DNA of 64,000 nt from Paenibacillus tyrphae. Its GTDB lineage: Bacteria; Bacillota; Bacilli; Paenibacillales; NBRC-103111. The notes under the pieces were generated by a model. It was not told the origin of the DNA, made no database searches, and worked only from the letters and a program-made list of their open reading frames with translations. This document shows positions 1 to 9,834 of this stretch, piece by piece. Position numbers and translations under genes: made by a program. The first letter of the stretch is position 1. Each line of letters begins with the position of its first letter. The DNA lies in contig NZ_BSDJ01000027.1 in NCBI RefSeq assembly GCF_027925525.1, positions 42,092-106,091 on the forward strand. Direction: 5' to 3'.

Positions 1-1
1 T

Positions 2-3000
2 TTGAGCGCAGAAGACAGCCGTTCATTAAAAGTGATCACGTTGGGCGGGGAAGCCCTCCCGCAGCGCTTGGTCGATGAGCATAACGCGAAAAACGGGCAT
101 ATTGAGTTAACCAATGAATACGGTCCGACGGAAAATAGCATCGGCGGCACGATCACGCGACATGTTCAGCAGGAGAGTCCGATTACCATTGGCCGTCCAA
201 TCGCTAACAATCGGGTGTATATCTTGAATGCCGATTATCGTTTATCGCCGATCGGGGTAGTCGGTGAACTGTGTATCGGTGGGGCCAGCCTGGCGAGAGG
301 GTACAGAAATCAACCCGAGCTGACCGCTGCCAAATTTGTGGCGAATCCTCTTGTGGCCGGCACGTTGATGTACAAAACAGGGGACTTGGCAAAATGGCTG
401 CCTGACGGGCGGATCGAATATGTGGGACGCGCCGACGAGCAGGTCAAAATTCGCGGCTATCGCATCGAATTATCGGAAATCCAGTCTACCCTCTTGCGAA
501 TCGAAGGGGTCAAAGAAGCCGTTGTCACCGTATATACGGATGATAGTGCCGTAAGGCATCTTTGCGGCTATTTTACCGCGGACACGTTCGTGACCATGGA
601 TGATGTGAAAAGCTCGCTGGCCAGCTTGCTGCCCAATTACATGATTCCGTCCTTTTTGGTCAAGCTGGACCGGATTCCGCTGACCCCCAATGGCAAGGCG
701 GACCGGAAAATGCTACCGGTTCCTAACCATCCGTTGGAGGGCGACAGCAGGGTCGTAGCTCCCAGAACGCCGCTGGAAGAGGAGCTTGTCCGCCTTTGGG
801 AAGAGCTGTTGGAAGTTAAGCCTATCGGCATTCGGGATAACTTTTTCGAGCTGGGCGGACATTCGTTAAAAGCCATGATGCTTGTGGCGCGCATATACAA
901 GCACTTGCAAGTGGAAGTCGCCTTGACCAGCGTATTCCAGGCGCCGACAATCGAGGCCTTGGCCCAGCTGCTGCAATCCAAGCGCCAGAGCGGCTTTGCG
1001 CCGATTGCTCCGGCTCCGCCAAGCGAACGGTACCCTGTATCTTCGGCACAAAGGCGGCTCTATATTTTGCGGCAGCTAGAAGGGGCGGAAGAAAGCTATA
1101 ACATGCCGGCTGCCTTCCTGGTTGAAAGCGCGCTGGACGTGCAGCGGCTGAATGACGCATGCGCCCGGTTGATGCACAGGCATGAATCGCTGCGCACTTC
1201 TTTTGAAATGGTGGACGGAGAGGCCTTCCAGAGGATTCATTCGGTGGTTGATTTCCAAATTGAGCATGGCGCCGCCACGGAGGAAGAGGTCCCCTCCCTG
1301 CTCGCATCCTTTATCCATCCCTTTGATCTGGACCGGGCTCCGCTATGGCGGGTGGCTCTGTATCAAGTCGCGGAGGATCGCTGCGTCCTGCTGATGGATA
1401 TGCACCATATCATTTCGGACGGCGTTTCAGTGAACCTGATGATGGATGAGCTGTTCAGGCTTTACAACGGCGAAGAGATCCCGCCTTTGCCTTTGCAGTA
1501 CAAAGATTACGCTTGCTGGCAGCAAGAAATGCTGCAATCGGAAGCGATGAAAAAGCAAGAAGCTTTCTGGCTGGACTCGCTCTCGGGCTCCCTGCCTGTG
1601 CTGAGCCTGCCGACGGATTATCCGCGTCCGGCGATACAAAGTTTCACCGGCGGCGAAGTCGAATTCGCCACTGATCGCGAACTGACTGCCGCTTTATACC
1701 GAATCGGGCAGCAAACAGGCACAACCCTGTTCATGGTCCTGTTCGCGGCCTACAACGCCTTCGTGTCGCGCATGGCCGGTCAAGATGACATCATTACGGG
1801 CACGGTGATTTCCGGCCGCCCGACCGTCGATGTTGAAGGCATCGTCGGCATGTTCGTCAATACGCTGGCGGTTCGCACTTTCCCGGAGGGCGAGAAAACC
1901 TTTGCCGCCTATTTGCAGGAAGTGAAGATGACCCTGCTCTTATCGTATGAGAATCAGGATTATCCGTTCGAAGAGCTGGTGAAGCAGCGGGTGGCGCAGC
2001 GGGATATGAGCCGCAATCCTCTGTTTGACACGATGTTTACCTTGTCTCATAAGCATGAGGGCGGGGATCACGGCGTGCGGATGCGCTCCCTTCCTTTCGA
2101 GCATGCCGTCACGCAGTTTGAACTGACTTTATCCGTCATAGAGGAAGAGGACATCTTATCCTTCAGCTTCGAATATGCCGCGGCACTGTTTAAACGGGAA
2201 ACGATCGAGCGCTGGAAGGATTTGTTCAGCCAATGGCTGACATCGTTGGTCATGGATACGGATCTGCCAATCTCCGCGGTAGAACTATTGCCACCGCAAG
2301 AAAAGCATTGTCTATTGGTTGAATTTAACGATTCGGCTGCCGCCTATCCGGCGGAGAAGACCGCTCATCAGCTGTTCGAAGAGCAGGCGGAACGAACGCC
2401 GGATGCCATCGCTTTGAAGCAGGGCGCTGCTCGAATCAGTTATCGGGCGCTGAACGATAGAGCCAATCGGTTGGCCAGAACGCTGCGGCGTAAAGGCGTC
2501 CGGCCGGAAACCGTGGTCGCCGTCATGGAAGAACGGTCTGTCGACATGATTGTCGCCGTCCTGGCGGTGCTCAAGGCCGGAGGGGCATACGTCCCGATCG
2601 ATCCCGACTACCCGCAAGATCGGATCGATTACATGCTTGCGGATAGTCAAGCATCGATTTTATTGACAAAAAGCCGGTTTTTGCAGGACAGGCAGTGGGA
2701 CGGGATTGTGCTGGACCTTGCGGAAGAAGTTTCGTATGCGGAAGACGGCTCGAATTTGGCATCGGTGACGGACATGCATCATTTGGCTTACTTCATTTAT
2801 ACGTCCGGATCAACAGGCAGACCTAAGGGTGTTATGAATGAACACCGCAATCTTGCCGCTTATCTGTATACCTTTATTCAGCGGTTTCAGCTTGACCATC
2901 GGGATACGGTCCTGCATCTGCAGTCGGTTTCCTTTGACGGCGCTGTTGACGAAATGTACCTGGCGCTATTATGCGGAGGCACTGTCTATATCGCCAATAA

Positions 3001-6000
3001 GGAAGAGGGGCTGGATGCGGATTTGCTGGAGGCTGTCATTGAACGGGAAAACGTCACCGTCCTATTCTGCTCTTCGCTGCTTTTAAGCGAGCTGAATCAA
3101 CGGTTGTCCCCCGGTCATCCTGTTCGGCTGTTCTATCCGGGCGGGGATGTCGTGAAGCCGTCTTATTACTCGAATTTGACGGACCGGCTCGTGTACAACA
3201 TGTACGGACCGACGGAAGCAACGGTGACGACGACTTCTTTCAACTGCCTGGAGTCAAGCGGCCACAATGTTCCGATCGGAAAGCCCATGCCGAATAAACA
3301 GGTCTATATTTTGGGGCCTCAGGGGCAAATGCAGCCGATAGGCGTGCCTGGCGAGCTCTATGTCGCCGGCGTGGGATTAGCCAGAGGCTATTTGAATCAG
3401 CCTGAGCTCACGACGGCCAAATTCGTAGCTAACCCGTTTATCCCGGGCGAGAGGATGTACCGGACAGGCGATTTGGCGAGATGGCTGCCGGACGGTAATG
3501 TGGAATACTTGGGCAGAATGGACCAGCAGGTGAAAATTCGCGGGTACCGGGTAGAATTGGGCGAGATCGAAGCGCAGCTCCAGCTGCATGCAGGGGTCGG
3601 CGAAGCGGTCGTGCTTGCGGATCAAAGCCCGGACGGCGAAAAAATACTGGTCGCCTATATCGTCGCGGAAGAGCGGCAATCCGGCGCGTACTGGCGGCAC
3701 TATTTGGCGCAGTCGCTGCCGTATTTTATGATCCCCAGCGCTATCATTCAGTTGGATGAGATGCCTTTGACGCCGAACGGCAAAATCGATAGAAACGCTC
3801 TGCTTGCCATTCGCATGCGCGAGGAAGCCGCCTATTCAGCGCCTTTGGATACCATCGAAGTCAAGCTTGTCTCGATCTGGGAAGAAATACTGGGCAGAGA
3901 CGGCATTGGCCGAATCGATCATTTCTTTGAGCTGGGCGGACACTCGCTCAAGGCGATGGCGGTCGTCAAGGCGATCTCTCGGCAGTTCCAGGTTGACATG
4001 CCGTTGTCTCAAATCTTCAAGCTGCCGGTTCTTCAGGATCAAGCGATGTTTATCAGAAATCATGAAGCTTCCGTATATACGCAGATCGACCGTATCGACG
4101 ACAAAAGGGACGTTTATCCGTTATCCTCCGCGCAAAAGCGGATGTACATGCTGCAGCAGATGCAGCCGGCGTCCATCGTCTACAATATGCCCGATGCGCT
4201 GCTGATCGAAGGGAATTTGGACATCAACCGACTGGAGCAGGCGCTTTGGAAGCTGATTCGCCGTCATGAATCACTTCGAACTTCCTTTGTTCGGGTTGAT
4301 ACGGAGGCTTTTCAGCGCATTGAAGACGAGGTGGTCTTCGCGTTAACCTATCGTGAGCCGGAGCATGCCCTTCATCACGACGCAGACATCGAAGCGGCTA
4401 TGGCCGGCATGATGCAAACATTCGTGAAGCCTTTCGAGCTTGACAAGGCTCCATTATTTCGTGCAGAGCTGGTACAAATCAATCCGAATCAACAGATTCT
4501 CCTGCTCGACATGCATCACATTATTGGCGATGGCCTGTCCAATGATATCCTGATGGAAGAATTAGGAACCCTTTATGCCAACGCGGATTTGCCGGAATTA
4601 CGGCTTCACTACAAGGATTACGCCGTATGGCAGAATAGGCTGGCTGCGCAAGGCGAGCTGGCTAAACAGGAAGCCTACTGGCTGGGTCAATTTGTGGGCA
4701 GCCTGCCTGTTCTCCAACTGCCGACGGATCGTCCGCGTCCCAAGGTGTCGGATCACCGAGGGGACGTTATCCAGTTTCGGATCGACGCCGCCGTAACGTC
4801 GGGGCTCCACAGATTAGCGGCCGAGACGGGCGCGACGCTAAACATGGTTTTGCTGGCCGGCTACACCCTATTGCTGCATGCTTACACAGGACAAGAAGAT
4901 ATCGTGGTAGGAACGCCCGTTGCGGGGAGATTGCATGCGGATCTCGATAAAATCATCGGGATGTTCGTCAATACGCTAGCAATTCGCAGTCAGCCGACTA
5001 ACCGGCATACGATTCTAGGCTTCATTCATGAGATGAAGAGGATCACGCTAGAGGCATACGAGAACCAAAGTTATCCTTTTGAAGAACTCGTGAAAAAGAC
5101 AATGACGGTCCGCGAAGCCAATCGCAATCCGCTGTTCGACACCATGTTCACCCTGCAAAGCGCGGAGACGGACGTGCTGCCAAGCCTGCCTCTGCCCGTG
5201 CGGCCACTGGATGTCAATGTGAAAACGGTGAAAGTAGACTTGACCGTGACGGCGAAGGAAAGCCATGCGGACGGCATAGTCTTCGACATCGAATACGCCA
5301 CAGCGCTATTCGAACGCAGCACTGTCCAGCGGATGGGCCGGCATTTGGCGCAGCTGTTAAGCGTCATGGCGAATCGGCCTGAAGAAACGATCTCCGCTAT
5401 CACACTCATCGAGGAGGAGGAGAAGCGGCAGATCTGTGAAGTCTTCAATAACACGCAGACGGCTTATCCTAGGCATCAATCGCTGGACTGCCTCTTTGAA
5501 GAGCAGGTGGAGAAAACCCCGGATCGAGTGGCAGTCGTATTCGGAGAGGAGCAGCTGACTTATCGGGAGCTTGACGCAAAGTCCAATCAAGTAGCCGGCG
5601 GATTATTGGAGCAAGGCATACAGCCGGGAGGCATTCTGGCGATTCTGATGGACCGCTCGCTCGATATGGTCACGGCGATCCTGGCTGTTTTAAAAACAGG
5701 AAATGCCTACTTGCCGATCGATCCGGAATATCCGCAGGGGCGTATCCAATATATGCTTCAGGACAGCGGAGCGCGTGTCCTGTTGACCAGAGAGGCTGTG
5801 TTTGCACAAGCGGCGTCTGCCGCAGGCTCCTTGGCGGAGATCGTGCGGATGGACGCAATAATGCTGGGAGATCAAGAGGCCAGACCCGCCATTGCGCATG
5901 GAAAAGGCTCCGATCTCGCCTATGTGATGTATACCTCCGGCACGACCGGCAAACCAAAGGGCATCATGACGACGCACGCGAATGTGGCCCGAGTCGTGAA

Positions 6001-8146
6001 GGGAACGGACTACATTGAGATTGGAGAGGATGATGTCGTCGCTTCCTTGTCCAACTATGCTTTCGACGGGTTTACTTTCGACTTCTTTGGCGCCTTGCTG
6101 AACGGCGCCGCGCTTGTCGTCGTGCCGAAATCCGACATTCTCGATATCCATCGGCTCAGCCGCATCCTGATCGACCGGCGGGTGACGATTATGTTTGTCA
6201 CAACCGCTTTATTCAATCTTCTTGTGGATACCCGATTGGACAGCTTGACACGGCTGAGAAAAATATTGTTTGGCGGGGAACGCGTATCGGTGAATCATGT
6301 GCGCAGCGCTCTGGCCGCTCTAGGACCTGACGTCATCGTTCACATGTATGGACCGACGGAGAGCACCGTCTATGCGACGTTCTATCCGGTAGACGACATT
6401 GCCGCCGACGCCGCGACGATCCCAATCGGCAAGCCGCTGAGCAATACGGAAGCCTATATTCTGGGGGCTGGCGGGCAACTGATGCCTATTGGCATCCCAG
6501 GGGAGCTTTGCCTGGCCGGGGACGGTTTGGCGCTGGGCTACCTGAACCTGCCGGAAATGACGGCGGAGAAATTCGTGCCGCATCCTTTGGAGCCAGGCCG
6601 CATGATCTATCGAACCGGCGATTTGGCGAGGTTCTTGCCCGACGGGAATATCGAGTTCATGGACCGCATCGATCAGCAGGTCAAAATCAGGGGCCATCGC
6701 ATCGAATTAGGGGAAATCGAGAGCCGGATGCTGGAGCTTCAAGCTTTGAGAGAAGCAACGGTTCTCATCGTCGAGAAGGCGGGGGAAAAATCGCTTTGCG
6801 CTTATTACGTGACGGACTCGCCTATTTCGGCAGGCGAACTGCGGGAAGAGCTGGCCAAGCGCTTGCCGGAGTATATGATTCCCGCCTACTTTGTCCCGCT
6901 GACGACCATGCCGTTAACGCCAAACGGGAAAATCGACCGCCGGGCGCTGCCGGAGCCTACGTCGGCTCATGTCGCTCTCCGCGAACAAGAGCAGCCGCAG
7001 AACGCAATGGAAGAGACGCTTCTGGCGATCTGGAAGAAGATACTGGATAAAGACGAAATCGGGATTCACGACAATTTCTTTGAAATCGGCGGACATTCGC
7101 TGCTGGCCACGAGGCTTGCCTTCGATATATTCGATGCGCTTCAGGTGAATTTCCCATTAGTCGAAATCTTTAACCGCCCGACCGTCTGCAAATTGGCGGA
7201 ATTCGTCAGCACGCTGCTTCCGGCGGCAGAAGAGAAAGGGCAGGACGAACAACTGCTGCTGTTGAAAGAAGGCGCGGCCAAGGACAAGCAACTCTTCTTC
7301 ATTCATGCCGGGGACGGCGAAGCGGAGCCTTACGTGCCGTTCAGCGGGTATTTGTCCGATAGCTTCCAATGCTGGGCAATCAAAGTTGCGCCGCTGCAGC
7401 ATCATGAGCCTGTCGCGTTATCCATGGAGGAGATCGCGGGATCGTATGTTGACAAAATCCGCAGCATCCAGCCTGACGGCTGTTACTATTTGGCGGGATG
7501 GAGCATCGGCGGGACGATTGCCTTCGAAATGGCCCGACTCTTGGAAGCACTGGGCTTTACGGTTGGATTTTTAGGGCTGATCGACTCCCCGTTCGTTCAG
7601 GGGGACGCTGAGGACATAGCGGAGGACAGCCCATTCGAACCGGCAGCGGAGATGGAGCTTTTAACGAATATGTTCGCCCCGTATCTCCATTCGCCGCTTG
7701 TCGTGGGATTATTGGAGCAAACCGCCGGTTCGGAGCAGGTATGGCATACGTTCCTGACCTTGGCGGAGCAAGAGCAGGCCGGCGAAGAACTCTTGTCGAT
7801 GCTGCTGTCCAACAAAGAGCTCATTGCGAGTATGCCGGAGGTTGAGAACTGCAAAAGCTTGCCTGAGCTAATCAAGATTTATAACGTATGCCGTTCGTTA
7901 ACTTATGCTCGCGATCATTATGCTGCTGCCAATCCGATTGCGGCAAGAATAGATTTCTTCCAGGCGTTGACGAGTCCGGTGGAAAATATGGGCATGAGGT
8001 GGCGCGCCCTCTCCAGTCAGCCGGTCAATATCCATGAGGTCGCGGGAGACCACTATTCCATGTTCCGCAAACCGCTGCTTCAAGGACTTGCCTCTGCATT
8101 TGACCGCGTGCTGACGGATACCGTCTTTGCTTTGAATCGGAAATAA
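2..8146 (+). CDS. Nonribosomal peptide synthetase, C-terminal part (A-T-C-A-T-C-A-T-TE), 5' truncated by window edge
   Basis: This is the last part of a modular peptide synthetase that adds amino acids on 4'-phosphopantetheine arms and releases the product. Residues are counted from the codon at base 2. A partial adenylation domain (about 1-240) is followed by a carrier (Ser288 in LGGHSLKAM), condensation (HHIISDG at 468), adenylation (about 800-1290), carrier (Ser1315), condensation (HHIIGDG at 1505), adenylation (about 1840-2320), carrier (Ser2366) and a type I thioesterase (Ser2501 in GWSIGG, Asp in LIDSPF, His in GDHYSMF). Read by eye, the last adenylation pocket is DGFFLGMVYK, close to Ile-type codes. 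The middle one reads DGDFYGMVTK, which I cannot assign. The truncated first one ends TGEIGK, faintly Asn-like. No epimerization domain is present in these modules. The P450 gene lies 20 bp downstream and is probably co-transcribed. The product is unknown. Confidence 0.96.
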   Translation: MSAEDSRSLKVITLGGEALPQRLVDEHNAKNGHIELTNEYGPTENSIGGTITRHVQQESPITIGRPIANNRVYILNADYRLSPIGVVGELCIGGASLARGYRNQPELTAAKFVANPLVAGTLMYKTGDLAKWLPDGRIEYVGRADEQVKIRGYRIELSEIQSTLLRIEGVKEAVVTVYTDDSAVRHLCGYFTADTFVTMDDVKSSLASLLPNYMIPSFLVKLDRIPLTPNGKADRKMLPVPNHPLEGDSRVVAPRTPLEEELVRLWEELLEVKPIGIRDNFFELGGHSLKAMMLVARIYKHLQVEVALTSVFQAPTIEALAQLLQSKRQSGFAPIAPAPPSERYPVSSAQRRLYILRQLEGAEESYNMPAAFLVESALDVQRLNDACARLMHRHESLRTSFEMVDGEAFQRIHSVVDFQIEHGAATEEEVPSLLASFIHPFDLDRAPLWRVALYQVAEDRCVLLMDMHHIISDGVSVNLMMDELFRLYNGEEIPPLPLQYKDYACWQQEMLQSEAMKKQEAFWLDSLSGSLPVLSLPTDYPRPAIQSFTGGEVEFATDRELTAALYRIGQQTGTTLFMVLFAAYNAFVSRMAGQDDIITGTVISGRPTVDVEGIVGMFVNTLAVRTFPEGEKTFAAYLQEVKMTLLLSYENQDYPFEELVKQRVAQRDMSRNPLFDTMFTLSHKHEGGDHGVRMRSLPFEHAVTQFELTLSVIEEEDILSFSFEYAAALFKRETIERWKDLFSQWLTSLVMDTDLPISAVELLPPQEKHCLLVEFNDSAAAYPAEKTAHQLFEEQAERTPDAIALKQGAARISYRALNDRANRLARTLRRKGVRPETVVAVMEERSVDMIVAVLAVLKAGGAYVPIDPDYPQDRIDYMLADSQASILLTKSRFLQDRQWDGIVLDLAEEVSYAEDGSNLASVTDMHHLAYFIYTSGSTGRPKGVMNEHRNLAAYLYTFIQRFQLDHRDTVLHLQSVSFDGAVDEMYLALLCGGTVYIANKEEGLDADLLEAVIERENVTVLFCSSLLLSELNQRLSPGHPVRLFYPGGDVVKPSYYSNLTDRLVYNMYGPTEATVTTTSFNCLESSGHNVPIGKPMPNKQVYILGPQGQMQPIGVPGELYVAGVGLARGYLNQPELTTAKFVANPFIPGERMYRTGDLARWLPDGNVEYLGRMDQQVKIRGYRVELGEIEAQLQLHAGVGEAVVLADQSPDGEKILVAYIVAEERQSGAYWRHYLAQSLPYFMIPSAIIQLDEMPLTPNGKIDRNALLAIRMREEAAYSAPLDTIEVKLVSIWEEILGRDGIGRIDHFFELGGHSLKAMAVVKAISRQFQVDMPLSQIFKLPVLQDQAMFIRNHEASVYTQIDRIDDKRDVYPLSSAQKRMYMLQQMQPASIVYNMPDALLIEGNLDINRLEQALWKLIRRHESLRTSFVRVDTEAFQRIEDEVVFALTYREPEHALHHDADIEAAMAGMMQTFVKPFELDKAPLFRAELVQINPNQQILLLDMHHIIGDGLSNDILMEELGTLYANADLPELRLHYKDYAVWQNRLAAQGELAKQEAYWLGQFVGSLPVLQLPTDRPRPKVSDHRGDVIQFRIDAAVTSGLHRLAAETGATLNMVLLAGYTLLLHAYTGQEDIVVGTPVAGRLHADLDKIIGMFVNTLAIRSQPTNRHTILGFIHEMKRITLEAYENQSYPFEELVKKTMTVREANRNPLFDTMFTLQSAETDVLPSLPLPVRPLDVNVKTVKVDLTVTAKESHADGIVFDIEYATALFERSTVQRMGRHLAQLLSVMANRPEETISAITLIEEEEKRQICEVFNNTQTAYPRHQSLDCLFEEQVEKTPDRVAVVFGEEQLTYRELDAKSNQVAGGLLEQGIQPGGILAILMDRSLDMVTAILAVLKTGNAYLPIDPEYPQGRIQYMLQDSGARVLLTREAVFAQAASAAGSLAEIVRMDAIMLGDQEARPAIAHGKGSDLAYVMYTSGTTGKPKGIMTTHANVARVVKGTDYIEIGEDDVVASLSNYAFDGFTFDFFGALLNGAALVVVPKSDILDIHRLSRILIDRRVTIMFVTTALFNLLVDTRLDSLTRLRKILFGGERVSVNHVRSALAALGPDVIVHMYGPTESTVYATFYPVDDIAADAATIPIGKPLSNTEAYILGAGGQLMPIGIPGELCLAGDGLALGYLNLPEMTAEKFVPHPLEPGRMIYRTGDLARFLPDGNIEFMDRIDQQVKIRGHRIELGEIESRMLELQALREATVLIVEKAGEKSLCAYYVTDSPISAGELREELAKRLPEYMIPAYFVPLTTMPLTPNGKIDRRALPEPTSAHVALREQEQPQNAMEETLLAIWKKILDKDEIGIHDNFFEIGGHSLLATRLAFDIFDALQVNFPLVEIFNRPTVCKLAEFVSTLLPAAEEKGQDEQLLLLKEGAAKDKQLFFIHAGDGEAEPYVPFSGYLSDSFQCWAIKVAPLQHHEPVALSMEEIAGSYVDKIRSIQPDGCYYLAGWSIGGTIAFEMARLLEALGFTVGFLGLIDSPFVQGDAEDIAEDSPFEPAAEMELLTNMFAPYLHSPLVVGLLEQTAGSEQVWHTFLTLAEQEQAGEELLSMLLSNKELIASMPEVENCKSLPELIKIYNVCRSLTYARDHYAAANPIAARIDFFQALTSPVENMGMRWRALSSQPVNIHEVAGDHYSMFRKPLLQGLASAFDRVLTDTVFALNRK

Positions 8147-8166
8147 GAAGAAACGAGGAGGGCCCT

Positions 8167-9324
8167 ATGAATCAGCCGATCACATGGGACGGATTGAATC
8201 CGTTCCCTCTTTACCGGCAAATGCGCGCTGCCAATCCTGTCTACAAAGACACCAATCATGCCTGGAATGTGTTCCGGTATGAGGATGTCAAGCAAGTGCT
8301 GACCGATCATTCTACCTTCTCTTCCCAGGTTTCTTTTGAGGAGAGAAGCATCCTGTTTATGGACCCGCCGCGGCATCAGAAATACCGTTCCATGGCGAGC
8401 CAGCTGTTCACGCCCAAGATGGCCATGGGCATTGCTACGCGCATTGTCGCAGTGGTGACAGAATTAATCGACGCTTTGAGGGGACGGGAAGAAACGGATC
8501 TGGTCCGGAGCTTCTCGATCCCGCTGCCGCTTCATGTCCTAACGGACTGGTTGGGCATTCCCCCTGAAGATCGGCTTCCTTTTAAAAGGTGGTCTGAACT
8601 GGAAATAAAGTATAACTCGTTCACCGGGGGAATGGATGCATATGAAGAGGAAAGCGAAGCGCTTCAAGACGAGATTTGCAGCTATTTCCAATGGATGATT
8701 GACAGCCGGCGGAGAGAACCCAAGGACGATTTGGTGAGCGCGTTGCTGTCTGTCAAAGGAGAGACAGGGGGCGGGTTTACCGACAAGGAACTGGTTGATT
8801 TTTGCTTCCTGCTTGTTATCGGGGGCATTGAAACGACAGCGCACCTTTTGACGAATACGGTGCTTACGTTGGACGAACACCCGGAGGTCATGCAGAGGAT
8901 TTGGGAGGACCCGGAGACGGTATCCAAAGTGATTGATGAAGTTCTGCGGTATCGTTCGCCTGTTCAATCGACGTTCCGCATCGTCATGAAGGACATTGAA
9001 ATCGGCGGTCATTTGATGCGCAGGGGAGACCCGGTCAACGTGTGGCTGGGAGCGGCGAATCGGGATGAGCGGGTGTTTGAAAACGCGGACATCTTCGATA
9101 TCGATCGCAAAAACAATGCCAATCATCTGGCATTCTCGAACGGCATCCACTACTGTCTCGGCGTTCATTTGGCCAAATTGGAAGTGAAAATTGCCCTTAC
9201 CGAATTGTTCGGACAAATGAGCAAGCTAGCGCGAATACACGCGAAGGAACTAGTGCCGATTCACAGCACGGTGCTGCTTGCCCCGGAAAGCCTGCCGATT
9301 GCCTACAAATTCGCGGCAAAGTAA
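8167..9324 (+). CDS. Cytochrome P450
   Basis: A 385-residue soluble bacterial-type P450 that should use molecular oxygen and external redox partners. The I-helix motif GGIETT, the ExxR motif (EVLR in the K helix) and the heme-ligand motif FSNGIHYCLG with Cys330 are all present. The usual Gly after the first Phe of the heme motif is Ser. The start follows GAGGAGGG six bases upstream. It lies 20 bp after the NRPS thioesterase codons, so the likely role is oxidative tailoring of that peptide, or hydroxylation of a carrier-bound residue. No ferredoxin or reductase gene is next to it. The family call is firm; the substrate is inferred only from position. Confidence 0.95.
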   Translation: MNQPITWDGLNPFPLYRQMRAANPVYKDTNHAWNVFRYEDVKQVLTDHSTFSSQVSFEERSILFMDPPRHQKYRSMASQLFTPKMAMGIATRIVAVVTELIDALRGREETDLVRSFSIPLPLHVLTDWLGIPPEDRLPFKRWSELEIKYNSFTGGMDAYEEESEALQDEICSYFQWMIDSRRREPKDDLVSALLSVKGETGGGFTDKELVDFCFLLVIGGIETTAHLLTNTVLTLDEHPEVMQRIWEDPETVSKVIDEVLRYRSPVQSTFRIVMKDIEIGGHLMRRGDPVNVWLGAANRDERVFENADIFDIDRKNNANHLAFSNGIHYCLGVHLAKLEVKIALTELFGQMSKLARIHAKELVPIHSTVLLAPESLPIAYKFAAK

Positions 9325-9448
9325 GAGCGAAAAAATCGAGACTACGGGCTCTATGTCGCGTTTAACATGATTCACGGTCGGATTCGCCGAATAACGCGAG
9401 TCGGGCAATTCAATTATTCTTTAACGGCAAGTAAAACGCGGCGCCATC

Positions 9449-9733
9449 GTGGAGACGATAGGACAGCGGCAAACGGAAAGAAGGATAGAGCTTCGGGAAC
9501 CCCCTGAAAATCTATCCTTTTTTGCCGGAAATCCGGCTTTTATTTTAATTCCGGAGGCACATCTTACAGCGCTTGGCGTATTGGTTGCACTTGAGCATAT
9601 TCTAGGACTGGATGGCAAACAAACTGCACGTGGAGGCGTGTATTTACCAGAAACATTAGTGTCAATTGATGCAGCTATCGCCCGTTTTGAACAATTCGGT
9701 GTTCAAATTTCCAGTGAGTTGAACGAAAACTAA
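9449..9733 (+). pseudogene. Remnant resembling the C-terminus of a saccharopine dehydrogenase-like protein
   Basis: An open frame of 94 codons whose second half, from about base 9510 (FFAGNPAF... to GVYLPETLVSIDAAI), reads like genuine protein. It resembles the C-terminal end of saccharopine-dehydrogenase-type oxidoreductases. The first 20 codons do not look like that family and no good ribosome binding site precedes the ATG, so this is most likely the leftover 3' end of a lost gene. Apart from this remnant and the hairpin at 9766-9806, I see nothing in the 9325-9834 gap. The family assignment is from memory of sequence style and is weak. Confidence 0.4.
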
Positions 9734-9765
9734 TCCGTTAAAGCACGGCTGCCTTTCAGAAAAAC

Positions 9766-9806
9766 AACCCGGGAAGCGAAAGCGATGCTGCTTTGTTCCC
9801 GGGCTT
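9766..9806 (-). terminator. Rho-independent terminator of the CapA-like gene
   Basis: The stem CCCGGGAA/TTCCCGGG is followed, reading the minus strand, by a T-rich run (TTGTTTTT). It sits about 30 bases past the stop codon of the CapA-like gene, the expected position for its terminator. Confidence 0.65.
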
Positions 9807-9834
9807 ATGTGTCATCATCGGCCAATGCCCGTCG

